This document shows, one piece after another, positions 9,073-18,293 of a stretch of DNA of 64,000 nt. How positions within the stretch are numbered: the stretch's first letter is position 1; the number at the start of each line of letters is the position of its first letter. Position numbers and translations under genes: made by a program. The stretch spans positions 310,001 through 374,000 of the forward strand of contig CALOAX010000017.1 in NCBI GenBank assembly GCA_942491485.1, written 5' to 3'. This DNA comes from Desulfoluna sp942491485. GTDB taxonomy: Bacteria; Desulfobacterota; Desulfobacteria; Desulfobacterales; Desulfolunaceae. The notes beneath the pieces are model-generated. The model had not been told where the DNA came from. It saw only the letters and a program-made list of their open reading frames with translations, and did not search any database.

Positions 9073-9101
9073 TTGATTAAGAAGCAAAATTTTGAGATAA
9101 T
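9073..9101 (+). promoter_or_regulatory. Candidate promoter of the glycogen cluster
   Basis: TTGATT (9073-9078), 17-bp spacer, GATAAT (9096-9101), a good sigma-70 match. It faces glgP and would leave a leader of about 200 bases that contains no gene I can support. Confidence 0.55.
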
Positions 9102-9315
9102 CGAAGGGCTTGTGTGACCGGTCCTCACCGGCGCATTCCGCTACCCATCCTTTGGTTATGGCCGTTTCCCCGACAATCTGTTTTCTTTTTTCTCGTCTCT
9201 TTTTGCAAGTGCTATCCCGCCGGCCCGGATGGCTCGTTACCTCCATAAACTCGTGACGGTTGGTTTAACGCCCGGAGTGCGCGTTTATTTACCCCCATAG
9301 TCATGGATAAAAAAG

Positions 9316-11775
9316 ATGAAGAGCTTTGACGGCATGCGCCTTGAAAATACACGGGAAGCGCTTCAGGCAGTGGTATCCCATCACCTGCGCTACTCCCTTG
9401 GGCGGGATTGGAAAATGGCCACTGTTCGTGAAATTTACTGGGCCATCTCCCTTGCGGTTCGCGATCGTCTTTTCGAGCGACTCTTTGAGACGGAGAAACG
9501 CTATCAGGAGCAGGGTGTGAAACGGGTTTACTATCTCTCCATGGAGTTTCTCATGGGCCGGGCCCTGGGAAACAACCTGTGCAACCTGAAGCTCTTCGAC
9601 ACCTTCAAACAGGCCATGGAAGACATGGGCGTGGACCTTGATGAGGTGCGGGAGTGCACCGCCGATGCCGCCCTTGGGAACGGGGGATTGGGCAGACTCG
9701 CTGCCTGTTTTCTCGATTCCATGGCCACCCTGGGAATTCCCGGTTACGGGTATGGTATCAACTACGAATTTGGCCACTTCAAGCAGGAATTCAGCCACGG
9801 CTATCAGAAGGAGACCTCGGACAACTGGCTGAAACGGGGAAACCCCTGGCAGATTGCTCGGCCTGACGAGGCTTGCCTGGTGCCGCTCTTCGGCAGGATC
9901 CTCCACACCCACGACAAAAGAGGGGATTACAGCCCCATGTGGCTGGACTGGGAGATGGTGGTGGGAGTGCCCTTTGACATGCCCATCGTAGGGTATGGCG
10001 GCGAGACGGTGAACACCCTCAGGCTCTTTTCCGCGAAATCCTCCGAGGAGTTCGACGTGGAGATTTTCAACGACGGGGATTACCATGAGGCGGTAAAGAG
10101 CAAGATCTCATCGGAGAACATCTCCAAGGTTCTCTACCCCTCGGACTCTTTTCGGGCAGGTCGGCTGTTGCGTCTGGTCCAGGAATACTTCTTTGTTGCC
10201 TGCTCCATCCGGGACATTGCCACGACCTTCTTGCGAAACTACGATAACTTTGACCTCTTCCCCAGCAAGGTAGCCATTCAGCTCAACGACACCCATCCGG
10301 CCCTGGCCATTTCAGAGCTGATGCGGTTTCTTGTGGATGAGCACGCCCTGCCCTGGGAGCGGGCCTGGTCCATCACGGAGCGGACCTTCGGCTACACCAA
10401 CCACACGCTGCTTCCCGAGGCCCTGGAAAAGTGGCCGGTGAGCCTTATGGAGTACGTGGCCCCCCGCCACCTCCAGATCATTTACGAGATCAACCGCCGG
10501 TTTCTGGAACAGATCACCGTCCGTTGGCCCGGAGACGAGTCGCTGGTACGTAATGTCTCCATCATAGAGGAAGGGGATGAAAAGCAGGTGCGCATGTCCC
10601 ATCTGGCCATGGTGGGAAGTCATTCGGTGAACGGGGTGGCGGCCCTTCACACCGAGCTTCTCAAGAGCCATCTTTTGCCGGACTTTTATAAGCTCTGGCC
10701 TAAAAAGTTCAATAACAAGACCAACGGCGTGACCCCGAGGCGCTGGCTTTTGAAGGCCAACCCGGGGCTTTCAGCCCTGATAACCGAAACCATCGGGGAT
10801 GGGTGGATTCGGGACTTAAGAAAGCTCAAGGCGTTGGAACCCTATGCGGAGGATGCCAGCTTTCTTGAAAGATTGATGGACGTAAAGCGGATGAACAAAG
10901 AGGGGTTGGCCACCCTGATCAAACGTGATGCCCATGTGAAGGTGGACCCGGACACCCTTTTTGATGTTCATGCCAAACGGATCCATGAGTACAAACGTCA
11001 GCTTTTAAAGGCGCTTCATATCGCCCACCAGTTCCTTCAGATCACCGAAGATGGCGTGTGCCCGAAGGTGCCGCGCACCTATATCTTCGCGGGAAAAGCG
11101 GCCCCCGGGTACAAGGTGGCCAAGCAGATCATCAAGCTGATCAACAATGTCGCCGCCGTGGTGAATGCCCATCCGAAAGCCCGTGAATACATACGGGTCG
11201 CCTTTGTGCCCGACTACCGGGTCACCGTGGCCGAGAAGATTATTCCAGGTGCCGATGTGAGCGAGCAGATCTCCACGGCCGGTACCGAGGCTTCCGGTAC
11301 GGGGAACATGAAGTTTGCCATGAACGGGGCGCTTACGGTGGGGACCTGTGATGGGGCCAATATCGAGATCATCAACGAGGTGGGTCGCGAGAATATCTTT
11401 ATCTTCGGCCATGACGTGAAGGGGATTCGGGCCCTTCGGGAGGGGCGGTCGTATAACCCCTGGGATCTCTATGAAAAAGACCCGGCAATCAAACGGATCC
11501 TTGACGCCTTTTCCGGGGACATTTTCTGTCCTGTGGAGCCGGGGCTCTTCAGGTGGGTGTTCGAGCACCTGCTTTATGGCCGGGATATCTACTACCATGT
11601 GGCCGATCTGACCTCCTATCTTTCTGTCCAGGAGGATGTGGACCGTTGCTTCCTCGACACGCCAACGTGGGCAGGCCGTGTGGTGCGAAATATCGCCAAC
11701 ACCGGCACCTTTTCCAGCGATCGAACCATCCTTGAATACGCCCGGGATATCTGGGGGGTGGGCTCGGCGTTGTAA
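9316..11775 (+). CDS. glgP: Glycogen/starch phosphorylase
   Basis: 819 aa GT35 enzyme that releases glucose 1-phosphate from glycogen chain ends. Length matches the family. Early hallmarks are YYLSMEFLMGRALGNNL and GNGGLGRLAACFLDS. The PLP-binding lysine is Lys666 in EASGTGNMKFAMNGALT, followed by TCDGANIEI. The chosen ATG is preceded only by AAAAAAGAT, so the ribosome site is weak. An ATG at 9303 opens an eight-codon frame that ends just inside this gene. First gene of a plus-strand cluster with the debranching, synthase and branching enzymes. Confidence 0.97.
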   Translation: MKSFDGMRLENTREALQAVVSHHLRYSLGRDWKMATVREIYWAISLAVRDRLFERLFETEKRYQEQGVKRVYYLSMEFLMGRALGNNLCNLKLFDTFKQAMEDMGVDLDEVRECTADAALGNGGLGRLAACFLDSMATLGIPGYGYGINYEFGHFKQEFSHGYQKETSDNWLKRGNPWQIARPDEACLVPLFGRILHTHDKRGDYSPMWLDWEMVVGVPFDMPIVGYGGETVNTLRLFSAKSSEEFDVEIFNDGDYHEAVKSKISSENISKVLYPSDSFRAGRLLRLVQEYFFVACSIRDIATTFLRNYDNFDLFPSKVAIQLNDTHPALAISELMRFLVDEHALPWERAWSITERTFGYTNHTLLPEALEKWPVSLMEYVAPRHLQIIYEINRRFLEQITVRWPGDESLVRNVSIIEEGDEKQVRMSHLAMVGSHSVNGVAALHTELLKSHLLPDFYKLWPKKFNNKTNGVTPRRWLLKANPGLSALITETIGDGWIRDLRKLKALEPYAEDASFLERLMDVKRMNKEGLATLIKRDAHVKVDPDTLFDVHAKRIHEYKRQLLKALHIAHQFLQITEDGVCPKVPRTYIFAGKAAPGYKVAKQIIKLINNVAAVVNAHPKAREYIRVAFVPDYRVTVAEKIIPGADVSEQISTAGTEASGTGNMKFAMNGALTVGTCDGANIEIINEVGRENIFIFGHDVKGIRALREGRSYNPWDLYEKDPAIKRILDAFSGDIFCPVEPGLFRWVFEHLLYGRDIYYHVADLTSYLSVQEDVDRCFLDTPTWAGRVVRNIANTGTFSSDRTILEYARDIWGVGSAL

Positions 11776-11972
11776 GGATTCAGGGTGGCGCCGCAGAGTC
11801 ATTCAGGTGAAGGTCAACCGTCAAAGTGAAACCCAACTGCTGTCGTAGCGCATACATGGATCCCCGGTCATCCGTTGGTCGATGGGTGATATGCTATCTT
11901 AGAATATGGCAACCCATCGGCTCTTACGTATCCATCAGCCGGGGAAGACGATAAATACAAGGGAGTTCTTGT

Positions 11973-12098
11973 ACCCCACGGGCGAAGCCCATCAGCACAT
12001 GTGATCAGCCCGAGGAACGAGGGCTGAAAGCTTTTGCGACTCTGCTTTCGAGGTGGCCCACCTCGCCGCCGGAGGCATGCGTTTTCGTTTTTTTTCTG
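11973..12098 (+). repeat. Composite palindromic repeat, copy 5 (loop subtype)
   Basis: ACGGGCGAAGCCC, then CAGCCC GAGGAACGA GGGCTG, then the hairpin GAGGTGgccCACCTC, cap GCCGCCGGAGGC and a T-rich tail. The outer GCGAATG arms are degenerate. The cap faces the debranching enzyme start. The first part of the spacer (11776-11972) shows nothing I can name. Confidence 0.75.
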
Positions 12099-12141
12099 TG
12101 CCTTCTGCTGTTCACCCAAACACGTCTTTGGACATATCTCC

Positions 12142-15100
12142 ATGGAACCAACCGACGCAAAGAGATCGGCCTCTTTTTTGAGTCAGACGCCGGTGCCAGG
12201 CAGCTCCCTGGTCCGGTACGAAGGGGAGACCCTTGCCTTTGTCCTGACGGTGGGTGAGGGGCATGAAGGGGAGGGCGTGGTACGCACCAACCTTGGGTTT
12301 ACCGCCCCGGAGATAGAGGAGGCCTGCCCTTCATACCCTGAAAATGCATGGCGGGATATTCCCATGCGCCCCGATGGAGAAGGGCGCTTTACCCTGACCT
12401 TGCCGGTGACGGAAGCGGGGTACTTTGAAGCCACGTGTTGCCTGAAGCAGAAAGGCCCGAAGCAGGAGGAGGTGATTGCCTGGATCGGGGGCGGCAACGT
12501 CAGGGTTCATGTCAAGCCGGCTGCCACCTGCTGTTCCGCCATTATTTACAATGCTTTTCTTCGTCAGTTCGGCCCCTCCATGCTTCTCGATAAAGAGGCG
12601 GTCCGATCCTATGGCGATGCCACGACCTGGCTGGAGCGGGATGGGTACACGGTGATTCCACCCTCGGGGACGTTGCGAACCTTTGCCCATTACCTCGATT
12701 TTATCGTGGGCAAGCTGGGCTGCAACGTCATTCAGCTGCTGCCGGTGAATCCGTTGCCCACAACCTTCGGCAAGATGGGGCGGTTCGGCAGCCCTTACGC
12801 GGCCTTGAGTTTTACCGGCGTGGAACCCTCCCTTGCGGAGTTTGACCGCAAACGAACGCCAGTGGAGCAGTTCGTGGATTTGATGGATGAGGTTCATGCC
12901 CGGGGGGCCAAGGTGATCCTTGACCTGGCGGCCAACCACACGGGCTGGGCCAGCTGGATTCATGAGGCGCATCCCGAGTGGCTTCTTCGCAAAGCCGACG
13001 GAGAGATTGTCTCCCCCGGAGCCTGGGGGGTGATCTGGGAGGACCTGACGGAACTGGACCATTTCAGCCCCGGTCTTGCCGATCACCTTGCGGAGGCCTT
13101 TCTTGTCTGGTGCGAAAGGGGGGTGGACGGGTTCCGGTGCGATGCGGGGTACATGATCCCTGCGCGGATCTGGACGGAGGTGGTGGAGACGGTGCGGGCG
13201 GCCTACCCCCATACGATTTTCCTTCTGGAGGGCCTGGGCGGTGGCATTGACGCAACACGGGAGATTCTCGGGCGGTGCGGTTTTGACTGGGGGTACTCCG
13301 AGTTGTTTCAGAACGAAGACAAACGAGCCGTGGAGAACTATGTCCGGGAGATGTCGGAGATCTCCCGGTGTGACGGCCTCCTCGTGAACTTTGCCGAGAC
13401 CCATGACAACAACCGGCTCGCATCGGTCTCGGACTGCTATGCGAGGCACCGGACGGCCCTTTGTGCGCTTCTCTCCATTAACGGAAGTTTTGGGTATGCC
13501 AACGGGGTGGAGTGGCTGGCCACGGAAAAAATCGATGTGCATGGGGCTTCGGGGCTCAACTGGGGGGGGGAGGAGAATCTGGTGGACCACCTCGCCCGGC
13601 TCTCCACTGTATTAAAGCACCACCCCTGTTTTTACGAAGGCACAGAGCTGACGGTTCTGGAGACGTCCGCGGAGAGTACCGTGGTGGTGCGAAGGGACCA
13701 CGAAGAGACGGGAAAAAGCCTTTGGGTGGTTGCCAACACCGACTGCAGGAAGCGGGCTACGGCTCAATGGGACGGGGAGGGCGCAGGGAAAGGGCCCTTT
13801 TGGGACCTGCTGACGGGAGACGAGGTGGTTCCATCCGTGACAAATGGGACCATGGCGCTTGAGTTGGTGCCGGGTTCGGTTCTCTGCCTTACCACTGAGC
13901 CGGGAGAGGTGGGGCACATCGCCATCCATGAGAGAAGGCCGTTGGTGTGGCCCGACCATTTGCATCACAAGATCCTGGTTGCCGGGTGCCTTAAAGTACA
14001 CACCTTCTATCATGGGTTGGTGGATTGCTCGTCCTTCTCCCTTAACGATGCAGCCATCAGTTTTTCAGAGGATCCAGAGGGGTATCTTCGCAGGGAGAAT
14101 CCCTTCTCCATGGAGACACGAACCGTGGTGTGGCGTTGGCCCATGGATAGTCACCGGGAGGTGCTGATACCTCCGGATCACTTCCTTCTTGTGCGTTGCC
14201 CCCATCCCTTTCGGGTCGTAAGGGAGGTGGGGGGGGAGACCTGTGGCGCAGAGACAGGGATCCGGCTTCCAGGGGGAGAGGTGGTGTCTCTTTTTATGCC
14301 GATGCGGGACAAGGGCGAAGCTCAAGAGGGGCGACTTGTCCTGACTGTTTTCACCGGGGAGGACGTGAGCCACGATTTTGGAACACTCCATTACCTGACG
14401 GCACGGGAGCCAAAGAACCTCCCCCTTCTTTTCAAGCGTGGGGACAACCCCTTTCCCAAAATGGCCATCGGGCCCAACGGCAAAGGCGCCCTGGTGCGGG
14501 TGCCGGTGGAACGGGAGAGTATCTTAAGCAAGTATGACGCACTTTTAGCGGCCAACCTGAACCCGTCATGCCCGGAGGATCGCCGGGTTATCTGGACGAG
14601 GTGTCGCGCGTGGGTAACCTACGGTGGCTTTTCCTTTCCCCTGGCTCAGGAGTACCTGGAGAGCTTTCGCTCAGGTCATGGAATGGTGGGGCTCTGGACG
14701 TACCTCGTGCCGGTGGGGAATGGAAAACTGGTGCAGGTGGCGGTGCGGCTTGAGGGGGTGGAAGGAGAGAACCGAACCCGCCTTGGCTTCCGAAGAACCG
14801 CGGCCCCATTTGCCAGGATGCTGGATCCCCATGAACCAGTGGGGTTGATTTTACGGCCCGATATTGAAGATCGCAGCTTTCACGAGACCACCAAAGCTTA
14901 TACCGGGCCTGAGACCGGTTGGCCCGGTCGCATCACCCATGAAAAGCAGGGGTTTGTCTTTGAACTTTCCGGGGGCAACACCTTTGCCATGGAGCTCTCC
15001 AACGGGTGTTACCACCCTTCACCCATGTGGGATTACATGGTTCAACTTCCCGTGGAGCATGAGCGGGGCATGGACGCCACCACCGATCTTTACAGCCCGG

Positions 15101-16434
15101 GCTATATGAAGGCCATGTTGCGGGAGGGGGAAGGCACCATGGTGGAGGGTGAGGTGGTTGTCCTGGGGACCGGGCAGGAGATTCCGGCCCTAACACCCAG
15201 GGCCGGCCCTGTGATGGATGAAGGCGAGCTTTTCGTCTCGCCGGAGACCCTGATGACCCGCTCCCTGACCAGCTACCTTGTGCAACGGGAAGAGCACGAG
15301 TCGGTGATTGCCGGTTTCCCCTGGTTCCTGGATTGGGGGCGGGATTCCCTTATCTGCGTGCGGGGCCTTTTGGCTGCCGGGCTTGTTGATGACGCCAAGG
15401 CGGTGCTCAGTCAGTTTGGGCAGTTTGAAGAGAACGGGACCCTGCCCAACATGATCCTCGGGGGCAACACGGACAACCGTGATACCTCGGATGCCCCCTT
15501 GTGGTTTGCTGTGGCCGCCTTTGAAATGGCAGAAGCACATGGTGGCGACGGATTTCTTGATGAGATGATGGGGGGGCGACCGCTTCGTGAGATCCTTCTC
15601 TCCATTGGTAAGCACTTTGTTGCGGGGACCCCTAACGGTATTGCCATGGATCCGGTCTCCGGCCTTGTATTCAGTCCCGTTCACTTCACCTGGATGGATA
15701 CCGATCATCCGGCCTGCACACCAAGGGCCGGCTATTGCATCGAAATTCAGGCCCTGTGGTATCGCACCCTCATCGGGCTAAGCCAGTTGGATACCAAGGG
15801 ACACAGCACTTGGGGCTCTTTGGCGAAGAAGGTGAAAGCATCTGTCCTCGAGCTCTTCGTCAGGCCAGGGCAGGGGTATCTTGCCGATTGTCTCCACACC
15901 GACGAATCGATTCCCGCGGTGGACGCAAAAGCCGATGACCACCTGAGACCCAACCAGTTGCTGGCCATTACCTTAGGTCTTGTGGACGATCCGTCCTTGG
16001 CCCGAAGGATTGTGGAGGCGTGTCGGGAGCTTGTTGTGCCGGGCGGCCTGAGGAGTCTTGCCGATCGTGAGGTGATTCATCCCTTGCACGTGGGCTGGAA
16101 AGGTGAGGCCCTGAATAACCCGCACCGTCCCTACAAAGGGGTTTATGAAGGCGATGAAGAGCGGCAGAGAAAACCGGCTTACCACAATGGGACGGCCTGG
16201 GGTTGGCTCTATCCTCTCTTTTGTGAGGCCTGGGCCTGTGCCTTTGGGGATGAAGGTGAAACGACGGCCCTGGCCCTTCTCAACGCGGTTTTGCCCCGCG
16301 CCCTTTCCGGATGTTACGGCCACCTGCCGGAGATCATGGATGGCAACGCTCCCCACATCCCCCGCGGCTGCGATGCCCAGGCGTGGAGCGTAAGCGAATG
16401 GATCCGGGTGAAGAAAAAATTGACCAGGGGATGA
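12142..16434 (+). CDS. Bifunctional glycogen debranching enzyme (GH13 plus GH133)
   Basis: 1430 aa from the ATG at 12142. An upstream in-frame ATG at 12034 lies inside a repeat and is rejected. The first half is a GH13 alpha-amylase fold with nucleophile Asp334 (DGFRCDAGY), acid/base Glu363 (FLLEGLGG) and Asp422 (ETHDNN); it should act as 4-alpha-glucanotransferase. The last ~400 residues are a GH133 amylo-1,6-glucosidase, starting near FLDWGRDSLICVRGLL (Asp1064). This two-activity layout resembles eukaryotic AGL/Gdb1 rather than bacterial GlgX. The middle ~450 residues probably hold linker beta domains. The C-terminal Thr-Arg-Gly-stop is encoded by composite repeat copy 6. Confidence 0.9.
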   Translation: MEPTDAKRSASFLSQTPVPGSSLVRYEGETLAFVLTVGEGHEGEGVVRTNLGFTAPEIEEACPSYPENAWRDIPMRPDGEGRFTLTLPVTEAGYFEATCCLKQKGPKQEEVIAWIGGGNVRVHVKPAATCCSAIIYNAFLRQFGPSMLLDKEAVRSYGDATTWLERDGYTVIPPSGTLRTFAHYLDFIVGKLGCNVIQLLPVNPLPTTFGKMGRFGSPYAALSFTGVEPSLAEFDRKRTPVEQFVDLMDEVHARGAKVILDLAANHTGWASWIHEAHPEWLLRKADGEIVSPGAWGVIWEDLTELDHFSPGLADHLAEAFLVWCERGVDGFRCDAGYMIPARIWTEVVETVRAAYPHTIFLLEGLGGGIDATREILGRCGFDWGYSELFQNEDKRAVENYVREMSEISRCDGLLVNFAETHDNNRLASVSDCYARHRTALCALLSINGSFGYANGVEWLATEKIDVHGASGLNWGGEENLVDHLARLSTVLKHHPCFYEGTELTVLETSAESTVVVRRDHEETGKSLWVVANTDCRKRATAQWDGEGAGKGPFWDLLTGDEVVPSVTNGTMALELVPGSVLCLTTEPGEVGHIAIHERRPLVWPDHLHHKILVAGCLKVHTFYHGLVDCSSFSLNDAAISFSEDPEGYLRRENPFSMETRTVVWRWPMDSHREVLIPPDHFLLVRCPHPFRVVREVGGETCGAETGIRLPGGEVVSLFMPMRDKGEAQEGRLVLTVFTGEDVSHDFGTLHYLTAREPKNLPLLFKRGDNPFPKMAIGPNGKGALVRVPVERESILSKYDALLAANLNPSCPEDRRVIWTRCRAWVTYGGFSFPLAQEYLESFRSGHGMVGLWTYLVPVGNGKLVQVAVRLEGVEGENRTRLGFRRTAAPFARMLDPHEPVGLILRPDIEDRSFHETTKAYTGPETGWPGRITHEKQGFVFELSGGNTFAMELSNGCYHPSPMWDYMVQLPVEHERGMDATTDLYSPGYMKAMLREGEGTMVEGEVVVLGTGQEIPALTPRAGPVMDEGELFVSPETLMTRSLTSYLVQREEHESVIAGFPWFLDWGRDSLICVRGLLAAGLVDDAKAVLSQFGQFEENGTLPNMILGGNTDNRDTSDAPLWFAVAAFEMAEAHGGDGFLDEMMGGRPLREILLSIGKHFVAGTPNGIAMDPVSGLVFSPVHFTWMDTDHPACTPRAGYCIEIQALWYRTLIGLSQLDTKGHSTWGSLAKKVKASVLELFVRPGQGYLADCLHTDESIPAVDAKADDHLRPNQLLAITLGLVDDPSLARRIVEACRELVVPGGLRSLADREVIHPLHVGWKGEALNNPHRPYKGVYEGDEERQRKPAYHNGTAWGWLYPLFCEAWACAFGDEGETTALALLNAVLPRALSGCYGHLPEIMDGNAPHIPRGCDAQAWSVSEWIRVKKKLTRG

Positions 16435-16505
16435 ATCCCAGGTTCGCGAATGCTCCACCCCTCGTTCCTCGGGGTGCTCCCATTAGCTGACGGGCTGCGC
16501 CCGTG
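16424..16505 (-). repeat. Composite palindromic repeat, copy 6 (loop subtype)
   Basis: Read on the minus strand: GCAGCCCG, CACCCC GAGGAACGA GGGGTG, GAGCATTCGC, then CCTGGGAT with CCAGGGGA. Its gene-facing end supplies the stop of the debranching gene. It forms a back-to-back pair with copy 7. The spacer between them (16506-16620) shows nothing recognisable. Confidence 0.75.
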
Positions 16506-16620
16506 GAATAAATCGACGTTTCTCTGGCAGTCGGAGTTGTTTAGGTGAAAGCCGACTCTTCAGAATTACGAAATCATATCTGGAATATCTCGAAGCTTGT
16601 GAATGCAATTAAACAATCAC

Positions 16621-16747
16621 CAGCTTTGGAGGCGGGCGCAGCCCACGGTGAACGCTTTTGCGATTTACCCCGAGGGACGAGGGGCAAATCGCAAAGGCAA
16701 TCAGGTTTCCAGGTGACTCCACCTGGCTGCCGGAGGCTTGGCGTTTT
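16621..16747 (+). repeat. Composite palindromic repeat, copy 7 (loop subtype, variant stem)
   Basis: The stem is TTTGCGATTTACCCC / GGGGCAAATCGCAAA around GAGGGACGA: a different stem sequence from other copies, with pairing kept. Then CAGGTGactCCACCTG and the cap GCTGCCGGAGGC. The cap faces the glgA start 38 bases away. Confidence 0.8.
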
Positions 16748-16778
16748 ATCTCACCTTTGAAGATAGAAAGCAGAGACT

Positions 16779-18293
16779 ATGCCCAACACTCGAAACAAAA
16801 CGCCCCGGGTGCTTATTGTGACGCCGGAGATTACCTACCTTCCCGCCGGGATGGGGGAGGGCGCGGACCGGATGCGCGCAAAGGCGGGGGGACTTGCCGA
16901 TGTGTCGTCTTCGTTGATTCGAGCCCTTTATGAACAGGGAGGGGACGTGCATGTAACCCTTCCCAATTACCGGGCTATTTTCCGTGATCAGCTGGAAAAC
17001 GATTTCGATGAAGAGGTGGACCGCATCCGAAACTCCATCACCAGCGACCGGATTCATCTGGCCGAGGACCGGGCTTTTTTCTACCTGAACCAGGTCTATT
17101 CCGGGTATGGGGGGGAGGACATCAAGATCTCCCTGGCCTTTCAGCGGGAGGTGATCAACCATGTGATCCCGAAGGTAAAACCGGACCTGATTCACTGCAA
17201 CGACTGGATGACAGGGCTTATTCCGGCCATGGCAAGACGTGTGGGCATTCCCTGTCTGTTTACCCTGCACAACATCCACAGCCGTGAGACGGTGATGGCG
17301 ACCATTGAAGACAGGGGCATCGATACCGCGGATTTCTGGGAAAACCTCTACTTTACCCAACCGCCCGAGAGCTACGAGTCGTCCCGTGACACCAACCTCG
17401 TGGATTACCTTGTCAGTGGGGTGTTTGCCTCCCACTATGTCAACACGGTCAGCCCCACCTTTTTCCAGGAGATCGTCAACGGGCGGCATGGGGTGGTGAC
17501 ACCTCATCTCAGGCGAGAGCTTGCCAACAAGTGGCATGCAGGGTGTGCGGCAGGGATATTGAACGCACCGGATGAAACCTACAACCCGGAAACCGACCCT
17601 GCCTTGGTTTGGAATTACACCGCCGAAAGCCATAAAGCGGGCAAGCGGTCCAACAAGATCCACCTTCAGGAGCGGCTGGGGTTACGGTGCGACCACAACG
17701 CCCCGCTTTTTTTCTGGCCATCTCGGCTGGATCCCCTGCAGAAGGGGTGCGGGCTTCTGGCGGAGATTCTCTACGACACCCTGTCTCATTACTGGGATGA
17801 TGGGATGCAGGTGGTGGTGGTGGCCGATGGAGAATTCTGGCCCCACATTGAACACATTATCAAGACCTTTAACCTGCAGGGACGGGTGGCTCTCTGTCCC
17901 TTTGAAGAGTCTCTTTCGCGGCTGGCATATGCGGCGTCGGATTATCTTTTTATGCCATCGAAATTTGAGCCCTGCGGCCTGCCTCAGATGGTCGGTCCCC
18001 TTTACGGCACCCTGCCTGTGGCTTGCGATACCGGCGGCATCCACGACACCGTCACCCACCTGGACTCAGACAAGGGGCTCGGCAACGGATTTCTCTTCAC
18101 CTCCCATGATGCGGGGGGCCTGCGTTGGGCTGTGGATGAAGCCATGGCATTCTGGCGAAAACCCGAAGCCTTCAAGCGGGCCCAGATCAACCGTATTATG
18201 GAAGAGAGCAGCAGAACGTTTAATCACACAGTGACGGCAAATCGGTACATTGACCTCTATGAAACGATGCTTGAACGGCCCTTTATTGTGTAG
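16779..18293 (+). CDS. glgA: Glycogen (starch) synthase
   Basis: 504 aa GT5 enzyme that extends alpha-1,4-glucan from a nucleotide glucose. The donor-binding KxGGL motif is Lys35-Ala-Gly-Gly-Leu39, and the C-terminal SKFEPCGLPQM is the GT5 signature around the catalytic Glu. The N-terminus has an insertion (AGMGEGADRMRA) before KxGGL that the E. coli enzyme lacks. Overlap with glgB implies coupled translation. No glgC (ADP-glucose pyrophosphorylase) is in the window, so the donor cannot be inferred here. Confidence 0.9.
   Translation: MPNTRNKTPRVLIVTPEITYLPAGMGEGADRMRAKAGGLADVSSSLIRALYEQGGDVHVTLPNYRAIFRDQLENDFDEEVDRIRNSITSDRIHLAEDRAFFYLNQVYSGYGGEDIKISLAFQREVINHVIPKVKPDLIHCNDWMTGLIPAMARRVGIPCLFTLHNIHSRETVMATIEDRGIDTADFWENLYFTQPPESYESSRDTNLVDYLVSGVFASHYVNTVSPTFFQEIVNGRHGVVTPHLRRELANKWHAGCAAGILNAPDETYNPETDPALVWNYTAESHKAGKRSNKIHLQERLGLRCDHNAPLFFWPSRLDPLQKGCGLLAEILYDTLSHYWDDGMQVVVVADGEFWPHIEHIIKTFNLQGRVALCPFEESLSRLAYAASDYLFMPSKFEPCGLPQMVGPLYGTLPVACDTGGIHDTVTHLDSDKGLGNGFLFTSHDAGGLRWAVDEAMAFWRKPEAFKRAQINRIMEESSRTFNHTVTANRYIDLYETMLERPFIV

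Noticed and set aside
8929..9246. 105-codon minus-strand frame over the trp promoter
   Set aside because: It covers the consensus promoter, has no ribosome site and no domain.
12034..12141. Upstream extension of the debranching enzyme
   Set aside because: The added residues (Arg- and Pro-rich) are translated repeat sequence; the family alignment begins after 12142.
12331..13590. 419-codon minus-strand frame inside the debranching enzyme gene
   Set aside because: Antisense shadow. The plus strand carries GH13 catalytic motifs through the same stretch.
16746..17663. 305-codon minus-strand frame over the start of glgA
   Set aside because: Antisense shadow of a gene with clear GT5 motifs; no domain of its own.
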